The position numbers and the translations under genes are program-made. The notes under the pieces are model-generated. The model saw only the letters and a program-made list of their open reading frames with translations. It did not search any database and was not told the origin of the DNA. 64,000 bases of DNA from Thermodesulfobacteriota bacterium (lineage in GTDB: Bacteria > Desulfobacterota > Desulfobacteria > Desulfobacterales > Desulfosudaceae): the NCBI GenBank assembly GCA_040753795.1, contig JBFMDX010000005.1, positions 212,044 to 276,043 on the forward strand, given 5' to 3'. Shown here piece after piece: positions 1-11,037 of the stretch (the first letter of the stretch is position 1; every line of letters starts with the position of its first letter).

Positions 1-36
1 GCCATTCAGGCCCAGACCGCGGGAGTCGGAAAATGA
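1..36 (+). CDS. C-terminal end of an upstream gene (partial)
   Basis: Frame 1 is open from the window edge and ends in TGA at 34-36, reading ...AIQAQTAGVGK. The stop overlaps the acetate kinase start as ATGA, so the two genes are probably translationally coupled. Phosphotransacetylase or phosphoketolase would be the usual partners of acetate kinase, but eleven residues are too few to identify the product. Confidence 0.5.
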   Translation, partial: AIQAQTAGVGK

Positions 37-1253
37 GAGTCATTGTCGTCAATTGCGGAAGCTCCTCCATCAAATACGAAACCTTCGACGTGAACGGGCT
101 GATCCCGGTCACGGCCGGCCTCCTGGAAAACATCGGCGGGCCGGACAGCCGCCTGAAGCACCGCTACCGCACCGCCGACGGCGCCTGGCATGAACAGGTT
201 GAAAAGCGCCCCGTCGCCGACCACCGCGAAGGGTTTGCCTGTATCCTGGACGTGTCGGGCCGGGCACGGGCGGACAGCGCTCAGATGAATATATTCGGCG
301 TGGGCCACCGGGTGGTGCACGGCGGCGAAAAGTTCACGCGGCCCGTCATCATAGACGAGTCCTCACTGGATACCCTCAGGGCACTGGTGCCGCTGGCACC
401 GCTCCACAATCCGGCCAACATTACCGGCATTACCGTCATGCGCGAAATGCTGCCCGAGGTGCTTCAGGTGGCGGTCTTTGACACGGCCTTTCACCAGACC
501 ATGCCGCCGGAGGCTTTTCTCTATGCCCTGCCCTATGAATACTACCAGGACCATGGCGTCCGCCGCTACGGGTTCCACGGGTCATCTCACCGCTATGTGG
601 CCGGAGAAGCGGCCCGGCATCTTAACGCTCCGCCGGGAAAACTCAATCTGATCACCCTCCACCTGGGCAACGGCGCCAGTGCGGCCGCCATCGAACGCGG
701 CAAGTGCGTCGACACCTCCATGGGGCTGACCCCCCTGGAGGGCCTGGTCATGGGAACCCGTTGCGGCGATCTGGATCCGGCCATTCCTTTTTTCCTGGCC
801 GGGAAAACCGGCCGGCCGGTGGAGGAAATGGAAGCCGTCCTCAACCGGGAAAGCGGGCTCAAGGGCCTGTGCGGCGTCAACGACATGAGGGAAATCCAGC
901 GCCGGGCCGGCGAAGGCAATGCCCGGGCGCGGCTGGCTTTGGACATGTTCTGCTATCGCGTCAAAAAATACATCGGCGCCTATTACGCGGCCCTGGGCAC
1001 CGTCGACGCCATCGTCTTTACCGGCGGGATCGGAGAAAATTCGGCGGCCGTCAGGGAGAAGTCATGCCGGGGCCTGTCAGCCCTGGGCATCATGGTCGAT
1101 CCGGGCAGAAACAACCGGGTCGCCGGACCGGTCACGGAAATCCAGGACGACCGGGGCCGGGTCAAAGTGCTGGTCATCCCTACCAACGAAGAACTGGAAA
1201 TCGCCCGGCAGACCATTGCCACGATCAAGGCCGGCAGGAACCCGGAGGCATGA
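33..1253 (+). CDS. ackA: Acetate kinase
   Basis: Cytoplasmic enzyme that interconverts acetate plus ATP with acetyl phosphate plus ADP, giving substrate-level ATP at the end of fermentation or feeding acetate into acetyl-CoA. The 406 residues match the usual family length. The N-terminus VNCGSSSIKYE is the first ASKHA phosphate-binding motif. HRVVHGGEKF, HNPANI, FHGSSHRYV, HLGNGAS and FTGGIGENS are all at their expected places. The start overlaps the upstream stop by four bases, and the gene's own stop overlaps the next start, so it sits inside an operon. Identification is firm. Confidence 0.97.
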   Translation: MRVIVVNCGSSSIKYETFDVNGLIPVTAGLLENIGGPDSRLKHRYRTADGAWHEQVEKRPVADHREGFACILDVSGRARADSAQMNIFGVGHRVVHGGEKFTRPVIIDESSLDTLRALVPLAPLHNPANITGITVMREMLPEVLQVAVFDTAFHQTMPPEAFLYALPYEYYQDHGVRRYGFHGSSHRYVAGEAARHLNAPPGKLNLITLHLGNGASAAAIERGKCVDTSMGLTPLEGLVMGTRCGDLDPAIPFFLAGKTGRPVEEMEAVLNRESGLKGLCGVNDMREIQRRAGEGNARARLALDMFCYRVKKYIGAYYAALGTVDAIVFTGGIGENSAAVREKSCRGLSALGIMVDPGRNNRVAGPVTEIQDDRGRVKVLVIPTNEELEIARQTIATIKAGRNPEA

Positions 1254-1777
1254 TGGAGATAAAAAACTACGCGGCTGACGAGACGCTTAAAAACGGACGG
1301 CGGGTGACTATCCGGGCCATCCGTCCGACCGACCGGGATGAACTGGTGGCGGCACTGAAGGAACTCGACGACCAGTCCCTCTACCGCCGTTTTTTTTCAA
1401 TGAAAAAAAACTTTTCCGAAAAAGAGCTGAAGGCGGCCACCGAGGTCGACTTTGACCGGGTGGTGGCGCTGGTGACCTGCCTGCCGGAACAGGAGGACGG
1501 AAAACTGATCGGCGGATGCCGTTATGCCGTATTCGATAATCCGGACATGGCGGAGGTGGCGTTTACCGTCCGCAAAGGGTATCACGGCCTCGGCCTGGGC
1601 GGCCTGATGTTCAAGCGCCTGGCCGGAATCGCGAAAGACAGAGGAATCAAAGCGTTATGCGCGGAAGTCCTGTCGGAGAACACGCCCATGCTGAAGGTGT
1701 TCAAGCGCGGCGGTTTTCCGATTAAATTCAAACAGGAATCGGGCGTGACCCATGTGACCATGTCCCTGACCGGGTAA
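1250..1777 (+). CDS. GNAT-family N-acetyltransferase
   Basis: A 175-residue protein starting MMEIKNY and overlapping the ackA stop as ATGATG. The fold begins with RRVTIRAIRPTDRDELV and contains the acetyl-CoA binding loop around KGYHGLGLGGLMFKRLA, typical of GNAT enzymes. It resembles the GNAT domain attached to Pat-type protein lysine acetyltransferases, including the 'DDQSLYRRFF' segment. Because it is co-translated with acetate kinase, a role in protein acetylation linked to acetyl-phosphate or acetyl-CoA status is a reasonable inference. The acceptor substrate cannot be read from the sequence. Confidence 0.85.
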   Translation: MMEIKNYAADETLKNGRRVTIRAIRPTDRDELVAALKELDDQSLYRRFFSMKKNFSEKELKAATEVDFDRVVALVTCLPEQEDGKLIGGCRYAVFDNPDMAEVAFTVRKGYHGLGLGGLMFKRLAGIAKDRGIKALCAEVLSENTPMLKVFKRGGFPIKFKQESGVTHVTMSLTG

Positions 1778-1902
1778 TATCTATTAATAGTAATGATGCG
1801 CGGATTACGATCGCATTCTTTCAATTTACGGGAAAATGTATTAAGAAACAGTGAAGTAACGGCTGTTTCATTATCAATTTTTTAATTGGGGGAAAGGAGT
1901 AA

Positions 1903-2904
<1,002 letters not shown>

Positions 2905-2907
<3 letters not shown>

Positions 2908-3050
2908 TTTCCAGCCGGAAATGGCCTTTTTCCGCAATCTCTGTGTCAAACTGCGGGATTCTTTGTGCGGCGTACAAAAAGTACGCCTCCGCAGAATCCC
3001 TTGTTTTCCTTGATCTTGCGGAAAAATTCTCATTTCCGAACTGGAAACTG
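2905..3050 (+). repeat. Palindromic repeat family A, copy 1
   Basis: Imperfect inverted repeat of about 146 bp. The ends AGTTTCCAG (2906-2914) and CTGGAAACT (3041-3049) are perfect inverted copies. Further in, TTTTTCCGCAA pairs with TTGCGGAAAAA. The centre is GCGTAC-aaaaa-GTACGC. It begins on the stop codon of gap. A second copy, in the same orientation and also beginning on a TAG stop, is at 25157-25301. The pairing segments 2955-2961 and 2994-3000 differ from copy 2 by two compensatory pairs. Confidence 0.85.
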
Positions 3051-3079
3051 GTTTTTTTAAACAATAACGGAGAGTGGTC

Positions 3080-3769
3080 ATGAAAACATTAGTCCTGCTC
3101 AGGCATGGCGAAAGCGAGTGGAACCGGGAAAACCGGTTCACGGGCTGGACCGACGTGCCGCTCTCCGAACAGGGCATCATCGAGGCAAGGAGAGCGGGGC
3201 GTCTGCTGCGCGAAGGCGGTTTCACGTTTGACGTGGCCTTCACCTCGGTCCTGAAGCGTGCCATCAAGACCCTCTGGCTGGTTCTGGAGGAGATGGACCT
3301 GATGTGGATCCCGGTCATCAGCAACTGGCGCCTGAACGAACGGCACTACGGCGCCCTCCAGGGCCTGAACAAGGCCGAGACCGCCGGCAAGCACGGCCCG
3401 GAACAGGTGGCCCTCTGGCGCCGGAGCTTTGACGTGCCGCCGCCGGCGCTTGAACCGGAAGACCCCCGCCACCCCTGCCATGATTCCAAATACACCTGTT
3501 TCCACCCCGAGGATCTACCGGGCACGGAGAGCCTCAAGGAAACCATCGACCGGCTTCTGCCCTTTGCCCAGGAGAATATCACCCCGGCCATTCGAGCGGG
3601 GAAACGGGCACTGATCGTGGCCCACGGCAATACCCTCAGGGGGCTGATCAAGTACACCGAGCGAATCCCGGACGAAGATATCGCCGATCTCAATATTCCT
3701 ACCGGCGTGCCGGTGATATACGAACTCGAAGACGACATGAGGCCCATCCGCCGATACTACTTGGAATGA
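3080..3769 (+). CDS. gpmA: 2,3-bisphosphoglycerate-dependent phosphoglycerate mutase
   Basis: Interconverts 3- and 2-phosphoglycerate in glycolysis. The 229-residue length and the motif [20 protein letters not shown] identify the dPGM type, with catalytic His9. The second catalytic histidine is in [15 protein letters not shown] at 3080 follows aacggagag and is preferred to an in-frame GTG six bases upstream. The long spacer from gap is filled by repeat A, so shared transcription with gap is possible but uncertain. Glycogen phosphorylase follows after 12 bases. Confidence 0.95.
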   Translation: MKTLVLLRHGESEWNRENRFTGWTDVPLSEQGIIEARRAGRLLREGGFTFDVAFTSVLKRAIKTLWLVLEEMDLMWIPVISNWRLNERHYGALQGLNKAETAGKHGPEQVALWRRSFDVPPPALEPEDPRHPCHDSKYTCFHPEDLPGTESLKETIDRLLPFAQENITPAIRAGKRALIVAHGNTLRGLIKYTERIPDEDIADLNIPTGVPVIYELEDDMRPIRRYYLE

Positions 3770-3781
3770 CAGGACGAAAAC

Positions 3782-6279
3782 ATGGCAGCAAAAACAAAGA
3801 AAAAAAGCGACCCGGCCCGACCGCCCGCGGCCGAAACCATCGATCCCCGCCGGGGAAACAGCGTCGAGGCCATCAAGCAGGCCATGATCGACCACCTGAT
3901 CTATTCCCAGGGCCGGACGCCCCCCATGGCCACGCGCAACGAATGGTACCTGGCCCTGGCCCCCACATGGCCTGGGACCGCATGTTCGAACGCTGGGCCA
4001 ATCTCATCAACCATTTGAGGGACCCGGACGCCAGGATCGTCAGCTACCTGTCGGCGGAGTTCCTCATGGGGCCCCATCTCGGCAACGCCCTGGTCAACCT
4101 GGGCATTTTCGAGAACACCCGGGAGGCCCTGGCCCAGCTCGGCTCCAACCTCGACTACCTGCTGACCCAGGAGGAGGAGCCGGGGCTGGGCAACGGCGGC
4201 CTGGGCCGGCTGGCCGCCTGCTACCTGGATTCCATGGCCACCCTGAACGTGCCGGCCATCGGCTACGGCATCCGTTACGAATTCGGCATATTCGACCAGG
4301 AGATTCATGACGGCTGGCAGGTGGAGAAGACCGACAAGTGGCTGCGCCTGGGGAATCCCTGGGAAATCCTGCGGCCGGAATACGCCTACTACGTGAATTT
4401 CGGCGGACACACCGAGCCTTACACGGATGAAAAAGGCCGCTACCGGGTACGCTGGGTACCGCGGCGGGTGATCAAGGGTGTGGCCTATGACACTCCTGTC
4501 CCGGCGTTTAAGAATGCCTTCATCGACATCCTGAGGCTATGGCGGTCGGAAGCCGTGGAATCCTTCGATTTCCAGGCATTCAACGTCGGCGACTATTACA
4601 AGGCGGTGGACGAGAAAGTTATTTCCGAAACCATCAGCAAGGTCCTCTACCCCAATGATGAACCGGAAATCGGCAAGACCCTGCGGCTCTCCCAGCAGTA
4701 TTTCTTTGTTTCCTGCTCCCTCCAGGACATGTTCCGCATTCACCGGCTGAAAGGGAGAAAGCCGGAAACCTTTCACGAAAGCTTTTCCGTCCAGCTCAAC
4801 GACACCCACCCCTCCATCGCCGTGGCCGAACTCATGCGCCTGCTGGTGGACGAATACAACGTTCCCTGGGACAAGGCCTGGGACGTCACCCGCAAAAGCA
4901 TGTCCTACACCAATCATACCCTGCTCCCGGAAGCGCTGGAAAAGTGGCCCCTGCCTTTTTTCCAGAAACTCCTGCCCCGGCACATGGAAATCATCTTTGA
5001 AATCAACCACCGCTTTCTCCAGGAAATCCGGGGCCTCCGCCCCGGCGACGACGCCCTGGCCGCCCGCCTCTCCATCATCGACGAGCGGGGCGAAAAGCAG
5101 GTGCGCATGGCCCATCTGGCCACCGTGGGCAGCCACCATGTCAACGGCGTGGCCGCCCTCCACACCGAACTCCTGGGCCGGACCGTGCTTAAGGACTTTT
5201 ACGATGTTTTTCCCGACCGATTTATCAACGTAACCAACGGCGTCACCCCCCGGCGCTGGATCGTGCTGAGCAACCCCCGGTTGACCGGGCTGGTGTCGGA
5301 GGCCATCGGCGACGACTGGATCAGCCGTTTTGAAAAGGAAATAAAAAAAATCGCGCCCCTGGCCGATGACGCCGATTTCCGGGCCCGCTGGCGGGAAGTC
5401 AAAAACGCCAACAAGGCGGACCTGGCCGAACTGATCGTCAACCGGACCGGCATCACCGTCGACCCGAGATCGCTTTTCGATGTCCAGGTGAAACGCATCC
5501 ATGAGTACAAGCGGCAGCATCTCAACCTGCTGCACATCATTACCCTTTTCAACCGCATCAAAGAGAACCCGGGCCTGGATATCGTGCCCCGCACCTTTAT
5601 TTTCGGCGGCAAGGCCGCTCCGGGTTACGCCCTGGCCAAACTGATCATCAAGCTGATCAACTCGGTGGCGGACGTGGTCAATGAAGATCCCGACGTGGCC
5701 AACCGTCTCACGGTCGTCTTTTTTTCGGACTTCAACGTGACTTACGGCCAGCAGATCTATCCCGCGGCGGACCTGTCGGAACAGATTTCCACCGCCGGCA
5801 AGGAGGCCTCCGGCACCGGCAACATGAAGTTTTCCATGAACGGCGCCCTGACCATAGGCACCCTGGACGGCGCCAACGTGGAGATCCGGGAGGCGGTCGG
5901 ACCGGACAACTTCTTCCTGTTCGGGTTAACGGCCGAAGAGGTCGACGAGATCAGGGCCGGCGGATACAACCCCGGCCGTTATTACCAGGAGAATGCAGCC
6001 CTGCGAAGGGTGATCGACCAGATCGGCTCCGGGTTTTTCTCGCCCGCATCCCCGGACCTATTCCGGCCTCTGGTCGACAATCTTCTGCATAAGGACCCTT
6101 ACATGCTGATGGCCGATTACCAGGCGTATATTGACGCCCAGGACCGGGTGTCGGCCGCCTGGCGGGACCGGGAAAAGTGGACCCGCATGTCCATTCTGAA
6201 TACCGCCCGGATGGGAAAATTTTCATCGGACCGCTCCATCCGGGAATATTGCAACAAGATCTGGGGGATAAAACGGTAA
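3782..6279 (+). CDS. glgP: Glycogen/starch phosphorylase, with a one-base frameshift
   Basis: PLP enzyme that releases glucose-1-phosphate from alpha-1,4-glucans. The body is intact, including the PLP lysine region EASGTGNMKFSMNGALTIGT and DGANVEIREA near the C-terminus. The N-terminus, starting at 3782 (MAAKTKKKSDPARPP), is read in a different frame and runs out at 4018. The homologous protein resumes in frame 1 at HMAWDRMFERW. One extra C in the C5 run at 3960-3964 would join the halves as NEWYLALAPHMAWDRMFERW, giving about 832 residues, the family norm. This is either a real inactivating or slippage site, or a sequencing error in a homopolymer. It follows gpmA by 12 bases. Confidence 0.9.
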
Positions 6280-6298
6280 TAATATAAGGAGAACGCAT

Positions 6299-6556
6299 AT
6301 GGCAAGAATAGCGCACATGACGATTCATTTCATGGACGGATCCAAGATCGTCTTCAAGTACCCCAAAATCACCGAAAAGGAAGCCGCCACCCTCGCCGGC
6401 AAGGTAAAAAAGGCACTGGACCAGGACAAGATCGTGGTCAAGACTTTCGATAGCCTGATTGTCATGCCCGTTTCCAACATCAAATACATCCAGGTGACGC
6501 CGCCGCCGGATGCCCTTCCGGCCGGGGTGCTCCAGAACGCCGAAATCGTGGAGTAA
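6299..6556 (+). CDS. Small conserved-looking hypothetical protein (85 aa)
   Basis: A soluble 85-residue protein with a good ribosome-binding site (ataaggagaacgcat) 20 bases after the phosphorylase stop. It begins with a beta-rich stretch (AHMTIHFMDGSKIVFKYP), then a helix (TEKEAATLAGKVKKALDQ) and a strand (IVVKTFDSLIVMPVSNIKYIQV). No signal peptide or membrane segment is visible. It reads as a genuine gene in its own right and probably shares a transcript with glgP. I do not recognise a function. Confidence 0.7.
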   Translation: MARIAHMTIHFMDGSKIVFKYPKITEKEAATLAGKVKKALDQDKIVVKTFDSLIVMPVSNIKYIQVTPPPDALPAGVLQNAEIVE

Positions 6557-6647
6557 AAGCGTCGCGAATCGGATGGATCCGGATCAGAGAAGTTCTGTGA
6601 TCCATATTCCAACGAAAGTCGGCATTATTAGAAATAAGGAGCTGAAA

Positions 6648-7856
6648 ATGGCTACTCGTCATCAACGACAAATCAATGTCGCCAGGTCATCCTTCCGGCC
6701 GGTAATGTATGTCCTGGCCTTGCTGCTGATCGCCACCGCCTTTTCCGGCTGCAAGGCCAAAGAGAAGGCGGCGCCGCCGGTTCCGGAAGTGGCCGTAGTC
6801 GACGTCGTCCAGAAAGATGTCCCCATAAGCTATGAATGGGTCGGTACGACGGACGGCATGGTAAACGCCACCATTCGCGCCCAGGTGGCCGGTTATCTGA
6901 TCGCCCAGAATTACAAGGAAGGCGACCTTGTCAAAAAGGGACAGGTCCTGTTTACCATCGATCCCCGGCCTTTCGAAGCGAGCCTCCAGCAGGCCAGAGC
7001 CGTGCAGGCCCAGCAGGAATCAAGCTGGCAGACGGCCCAGGCCAACCTGAAGCGGATCCGGCCCCTGGCGGAGAAAAACGCCGTCAGCCAGCGTGACCTG
7101 GACAACGCCATCGGCATGGAGCAGTCCACTCATGCCGCCATGTTAGCCGCCAAAGCCGCCGCGGACACCGCCGCCCTTAATCTGGAATTTACGAAAATCA
7201 CCTCCCCCATCGACGGCATTTCCGGCCTGGCCAAGGCCCAGATCGGCGACCTGGTCGGCCCCGGGCAGATCGAAGAGCTGACTACCGTTTCCACTCTGGA
7301 TCCCATCAAGGTTTATATTCCGTTAAGCGAACAGGAATATCTCAAGTCCATGGAGAACCGGAATTCGGACAGGCCGAGTACTGTTTTTGAGCTGATTCTT
7401 TCCGACGGCAGCACCTATCCCCACAAGGGAGAATTCGCCTTTGCCGACCGCCAGATTGACATTAAAACCGGCACCATCCGGGTGGCGGCCCTCTTCCCGA
7501 ACCCCGGAAGTTTTCTGCGGCCGGGCCAGTACTCCAGAATCCGGGCCCAGGTGAATGTCCGGAAAGACGCCCTGCTGGTTCCCCAGCGGGCGGTTTCCGA
7601 ACTCCAGGGCGGCTACCTGGTAGCCGTGGTGGACAAGGACAACAAGGTGGCCATCCGGCCGGTTAAGATCGGCGAGCGCGTGGGAAGCTTATGGGTGATC
7701 AGCGAAGGGCTCAATGCCGGCGAACGGGTTGTGGCCGAAGGCGTTCAGAAGGTCAAGGACGGCGTCGTGGTAAAACCGGTATCACCCGCGGCGCCGGGAG
7801 CGGCGGCGCCGGCGGCGACTGCGCCTCACGGCGGCACGGACAAGCCCAAACACTAG
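6648..7856 (+). CDS. RND efflux periplasmic adaptor (membrane fusion protein)
   Basis: AcrA/MexA-type adaptor linking an inner-membrane RND pump to an outer-membrane channel. It has 402 residues. The lipoprotein signal ends ATAFSGC, so it should be lipid-anchored in the periplasm. Order: barrel-sandwich half (VNATIRAQVAGYLIAQNYKEGDLVKKGQ), alpha-hairpin (EASLQQARAVQ...AAKAAADTAAL), second half (ITSPIDGISG), beta-barrel and C-terminal domain. ATG 6648 follows aaggagctgaaa and is chosen over upstream codons that lack a signal sequence. The pump gene follows after 33 bases. No regulator is adjacent. Confidence 0.95.
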   Translation: MATRHQRQINVARSSFRPVMYVLALLLIATAFSGCKAKEKAAPPVPEVAVVDVVQKDVPISYEWVGTTDGMVNATIRAQVAGYLIAQNYKEGDLVKKGQVLFTIDPRPFEASLQQARAVQAQQESSWQTAQANLKRIRPLAEKNAVSQRDLDNAIGMEQSTHAAMLAAKAAADTAALNLEFTKITSPIDGISGLAKAQIGDLVGPGQIEELTTVSTLDPIKVYIPLSEQEYLKSMENRNSDRPSTVFELILSDGSTYPHKGEFAFADRQIDIKTGTIRVAALFPNPGSFLRPGQYSRIRAQVNVRKDALLVPQRAVSELQGGYLVAVVDKDNKVAIRPVKIGERVGSLWVISEGLNAGERVVAEGVQKVKDGVVVKPVSPAAPGAAAPAATAPHGGTDKPKH

Positions 7857-7889
7857 ACTGGATTATAATTGATAAAGAGGTAGTGTCTC

Positions 7890-10800
7890 ATGGCCAAATT
7901 TTTCATCAACCGACCCATTGTCGCCATCGTGATCGCCATCATTACGGTCATTCTCGGGATCGTCGCGCTCCTGGGTCTGCCCATCGCCCAATATCCGGAA
8001 ATCGTGCCCCCGGAAATCTTCATCAACACCTTCTACGTCGGCGCGGACGCCCAGACCGTTGAGCAGTCGGTGGCCACGCCCATTGAGCAGGAAATGAGCG
8101 GCGTCGACAACATGAATTACATGTATTCGCTCAATGCCAACAACGGCGAGTTGAAGATGTACGTCAACTTTGACGTCAAAACGGACCCCAATATTGATCA
8201 GGTCCTGGCCCAGATGCGGAAAAGCCAGGCGGACGCCAAGATGCCGGCGGAGGTCCGCGACTACGGGGTAACGGTCAAAAAATCCCAGTCCGCTCCCCTG
8301 ATGCTTCTCGCGCTCACTTCCCCCAAGGGAACATATGACGCCACTTTCCTGGCCAATTATGCCTATATCAACATCAATGACCAGTTGACGCGGATTGCCG
8401 GGATCGCCAGCGTCACGGTTTTCGGGGCCGGCCAGTACGCCATGCGGTTCTGGGTCAGGCCGGACCAGCTGGCCAAGCTCAACATCACCATTTCCGAAAT
8501 CGTGGATGCCATCAAGAAGCAGAACACCGTCAACCCCGCCGGGCAACTTGGCGGCGAACCGGCCCCCCCCGGCCAGGAATACACCTACGCCATCCGCGCC
8601 CAGGGACGGCTGGAAAGCCCCGAGCAGTTCGGAGAAATCGTGTTGCGGGCCAATCCCGACGGCTCCATGGTGCGGCTCAAGGACGTGGCCCGCATTGAAC
8701 TGGGTTCCCAGAGTTATTCCATTGAAGGCCGGCTCAACGGCAAGCCCTCGGCTATTCTCGCTTTATATCAGCTGCCCGGTTCCAATGCCATCAAAGCCGT
8801 GGACGGAGTCAACAAGCTGATGGAAGAACTCAAGCAGTCCTTTCCCCAGGACCTGGATTACGTGGTGGCCCTGGATACGACCAAGAGCGTGCGGGAAGGT
8901 TTGAAGGAAATCGTTCATACCCTGTTTGAAGCGCTGGTCCTGGTCATTATCGTCGTTTTTGTTTTTCTCCAGGGCTGGCGGGCGACCCTGATCCCGGCCC
9001 TGGCCGTGCCGGTCTCCCTGATCGGCACCTTTGCTCTGTTTCCCCTGATCGGGTTTTCCATCAACACCATCGCCCTCATGGGCATGGTGCTGGCCATTGG
9101 CCTGGTGGTCGACGACGCCATCGTCGTGGTGGAGGCGGTGGAACACAACATGGAACATGGCGGCCTGTCGCCCAAGGAGGCCACCGTCAAGGCCATGGAA
9201 GAGGTGTCCGGCCCGGTGGTGGCCATCGCCCTGGTGCTCTCCTCCGTGTTCCTGCCGACCATCTTCATCCCCGGCATCACCGGACGGCTTTATCAGCAGT
9301 TCGCGGTAACCATCGCCATTTCCGTGATGCTTTCCGCCTTCAACGCCCTGACGCTGAGCCCGGCCCTGGCCTCGCTGTTGCTGAAACCGAAGAAAACCGC
9401 CCGCGGTCCCCTGGGCGCCTTCTACCGCTGGTTCAACAATATGTTCGGCAATGCCACCAACGGCTACGTGCGCATGTGCGCCTGGTGCATCCGCAAGACC
9501 GCCATCAGCATGATCTTTCTGGTGGTTTTTGCCGCTGGCACCGGCCTTCTGGCCGGCCGGGTGCCCGGCGGTTTTCTGCCGGAGGAAGACCAGGGGTACC
9601 TGTACGCCGGCATCCAGCTTCCCAACGCGGCCTCCCTGCAGAGAACCAACGAAGCCTGCAAGGAGATGGAAAAAATCATCATGGAAACTCCCGGCGTGGA
9701 GTACTGTACCACGGTTGCCGGTTACAGCCTGCTCAGCGGCGTCACCAATACCTACAGCGGCTTTTTCTTCGTGACCCTCAAAGAATGGGGTCACCGGACC
9801 AAACCGGAAGAGCAGTACAGCGCCATCATGGCCGGCCTGAACCAGCGGCTCCGCACCATGCCCCAGGGCATCGCCTTCGCCTTTTCACCGCCGGCCATCC
9901 CCGGTATCGGTGCGGCCGGCGGCGTCACCTTCCTGCTCCAGGACCGGGCCGGAAAGGATATCACCTTCCTGGCGGGGAATGTGGCCAAATTCATGGAAGA
10001 GGCTCGGAAACGACCCGAGTGCGCCTCCGTCACCACGACCTTCCTGCCCACCATCCCCCAGTTGTTCGTCAACGTCGACCGGGACAAGGTGCTCAAGCAG
10101 GGCGTTGATCTGGGGCAGGTTTACCGGACCCTCCAGGCTTTCATGGGCGGGTATTTCGTCAACTACTTCAACCGCTTCGGCCGGCAATGGCAGGTCTATG
10201 TCCAGGCCGAGGGTGAGTACCGCACCAATATTGAACAGCTCGGCCAGTTCTATGTCCGCAACAACGACGGGGACACGGTGCCCCTGTCGGCCCTGACCAG
10301 TTCCGAACCGCGACTGGGACCCGAATTCACCATGCGGCACAACCTCTACCGCTCGGCCCAGATCAACGTGTCCGCGGCGCCCGGGTACAGTTCCGCCCAG
10401 GCCATGAAGGCCCTGGAAGAGGTCTTTTCGCAGACCATGCCCACTGAAATGGGTTACGATTACATCGGCATGTCGTACCAGGAGAAAAAGGCCCAGGAAG
10501 GGGTTCCCATATCGGTGATTTTCGCTCTCTCCCTCCTGTTTGTTTTCCTGATTCTCTCGGCCCAGTATGAATCCTGGTCACTGCCCTTCAGCGTTCTGCT
10601 GGCAACGCCCATAGCGATATTCGGGGCCTATGCCGGTATTTTCATGCGGCAAATGGAGTTTAATCTCTACGCCCAGATCGGCCTGATCATGCTCATCGGT
10701 CTGGCGGCCAAAAACGCCATCCTGATCGTGGAGTTCGCGAAAATGGAGTACGACAAGGGCAAACCGCTGGTCGAGGCGGCCCTGGAAGGGGCGCGGCTGA

Positions 10801-11036
10801 GACTCCGGCCGATCCTGATGACCTCCTTCGCCTTTATTCTGGGTTGCGTGCCCCTGGCCATTGCCAGCGGTTCCGGCGCGGTTGCCCGCAAGGTCATGGG
10901 CACCGGCGTCATCGGCGGCATGCTGGCCGCGTCATTTATCGCGATTTTTATCATCCCGGTAAGCTTCTATCTGGTGGAAAAACTGTCTCATCGCAAACAT
11001 GAAGAAACCATCCAGCCGCATAAGGGAGTGGAATAA
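7890..11036 (+). CDS. RND multidrug efflux pump, AcrB/MexB (HAE1) type
   Basis: Inner-membrane proton-driven drug exporter of 1,048 residues, the normal length for hydrophobe/amphiphile exporters. It starts AKFFINRPIVAIVIAIITVI, has TM4 with the proton-relay pair in GLVVDDAIVVVEAVEHN, and the conserved second-half segment LIGLAAKNAILIVEFAK. Twelve membrane segments in two halves and two large periplasmic loops can be followed. It is flanked directly by its adaptor and its outer-membrane channel, so the three genes form a self-sufficient tripartite pump. Substrates cannot be inferred. Confidence 0.97.
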   Translation: MAKFFINRPIVAIVIAIITVILGIVALLGLPIAQYPEIVPPEIFINTFYVGADAQTVEQSVATPIEQEMSGVDNMNYMYSLNANNGELKMYVNFDVKTDPNIDQVLAQMRKSQADAKMPAEVRDYGVTVKKSQSAPLMLLALTSPKGTYDATFLANYAYININDQLTRIAGIASVTVFGAGQYAMRFWVRPDQLAKLNITISEIVDAIKKQNTVNPAGQLGGEPAPPGQEYTYAIRAQGRLESPEQFGEIVLRANPDGSMVRLKDVARIELGSQSYSIEGRLNGKPSAILALYQLPGSNAIKAVDGVNKLMEELKQSFPQDLDYVVALDTTKSVREGLKEIVHTLFEALVLVIIVVFVFLQGWRATLIPALAVPVSLIGTFALFPLIGFSINTIALMGMVLAIGLVVDDAIVVVEAVEHNMEHGGLSPKEATVKAMEEVSGPVVAIALVLSSVFLPTIFIPGITGRLYQQFAVTIAISVMLSAFNALTLSPALASLLLKPKKTARGPLGAFYRWFNNMFGNATNGYVRMCAWCIRKTAISMIFLVVFAAGTGLLAGRVPGGFLPEEDQGYLYAGIQLPNAASLQRTNEACKEMEKIIMETPGVEYCTTVAGYSLLSGVTNTYSGFFFVTLKEWGHRTKPEEQYSAIMAGLNQRLRTMPQGIAFAFSPPAIPGIGAAGGVTFLLQDRAGKDITFLAGNVAKFMEEARKRPECASVTTTFLPTIPQLFVNVDRDKVLKQGVDLGQVYRTLQAFMGGYFVNYFNRFGRQWQVYVQAEGEYRTNIEQLGQFYVRNNDGDTVPLSALTSSEPRLGPEFTMRHNLYRSAQINVSAAPGYSSAQAMKALEEVFSQTMPTEMGYDYIGMSYQEKKAQEGVPISVIFALSLLFVFLILSAQYESWSLPFSVLLATPIAIFGAYAGIFMRQMEFNLYAQIGLIMLIGLAAKNAILIVEFAKMEYDKGKPLVEAALEGARLRLRPILMTSFAFILGCVPLAIASGSGAVARKVMGTGVIGGMLAASFIAIFIIPVSFYLVEKLSHRKHEETIQPHKGVE

Positions 11037-11037
11037 C

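Noticed and set aside
3766..3960. Alternative N-terminus of glycogen phosphorylase in frame 1
   Set aside because: Reads as basic, proline-rich nonsense (HGSKNKEKKRPGPTARG), whereas frame 2 gives the expected N-terminal sequence.
8763..9794. Long minus-strand reading frame (343 codons) inside the RND pump gene
   Set aside because: Composition is a shadow of the pump's coding frame: repeated His/Gly/Gln with no domain or ribosome-binding site.
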